Shown here piece by piece: positions 6,573 to 6,573 of a stretch of 6,573 bases of DNA. Both the position numbers and the translations under genes were made by a program. Source of the stretch: Anaerolineae bacterium (GTDB lineage: Bacteria; Chloroflexota; Anaerolineae; JACIWP01); contig JACIWP010000183.1 in NCBI GenBank assembly GCA_014360855.1, forward strand, positions 1 to 6,573, given 5' to 3'. The notes under the pieces were generated by a model. That model did no database searches. It saw only the letters and a list, made by a program, of their open reading frames with translations, and was not told the origin of the DNA. How positions within the stretch are numbered: position 1 is the stretch's first letter; each line of letters begins with the position of its first letter.

Positions 6573-6573
6573 G

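Overview
The window is GC-rich bacterial DNA, with G or C at most third codon positions, carrying four protein genes. Two of them run off the ends of the window. No ribosomal or other marker gene is present, so the organism can only be guessed. The best guess is a Chloroflexota (Anaerolineae-like) bacterium. It rests on three things: the style of the multi-membrane glycosyltransferase with paired C-terminal beta domains, the long TPR protein, and a striking abundance of the palindrome GCCGGC (about 65 copies by hand count). Clean sigma70-type promoters fit a bacterium rather than an archaeon.

Layout from left to right. Bases 2-607 (+) hold the C-terminal part of a membrane iron-sulfur protein of the NapH/CcoG-like type. 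A 199-bp gap contains a strong-looking promoter (TTGTCA, 17 bp, TACAAT) and a possible 13-codon upstream ORF. Bases 807-2936 (+) encode a 709-residue membrane hybrid sensor histidine kinase with order TM-TM-PAS-PAS-HisKA-HATPase-REC. The next gap has a candidate terminator and a second good promoter with an extended -10. Bases 3149-5560 (+) encode an 803-residue DUF2723/GT117-type membrane glycosyltransferase whose periplasmic end carries a duplicated beta-sandwich-like domain. Bases 5568 to past the right edge (-) encode a TPR-repeat protein, convergent with the glycosyltransferase and separated from it by only 7 bp.

The genes do not look like one operon. The kinase and the glycosyltransferase each have their own promoter, and the TPR gene is on the opposite strand. 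Plausible separate roles are membrane electron transfer, signal sensing with phosphorelay, protein or cell-surface glycosylation, and protein-protein scaffolding. Nothing in the sequence links them functionally.

I found no RNA gene, mobile element, CRISPR array or clearly new system. The most noteworthy signals are the GCCGGC excess, the leader arrangement in front of the kinase, the misplaced ideal Shine-Dalgarno before the glycosyltransferase, and the tandem domain duplication.
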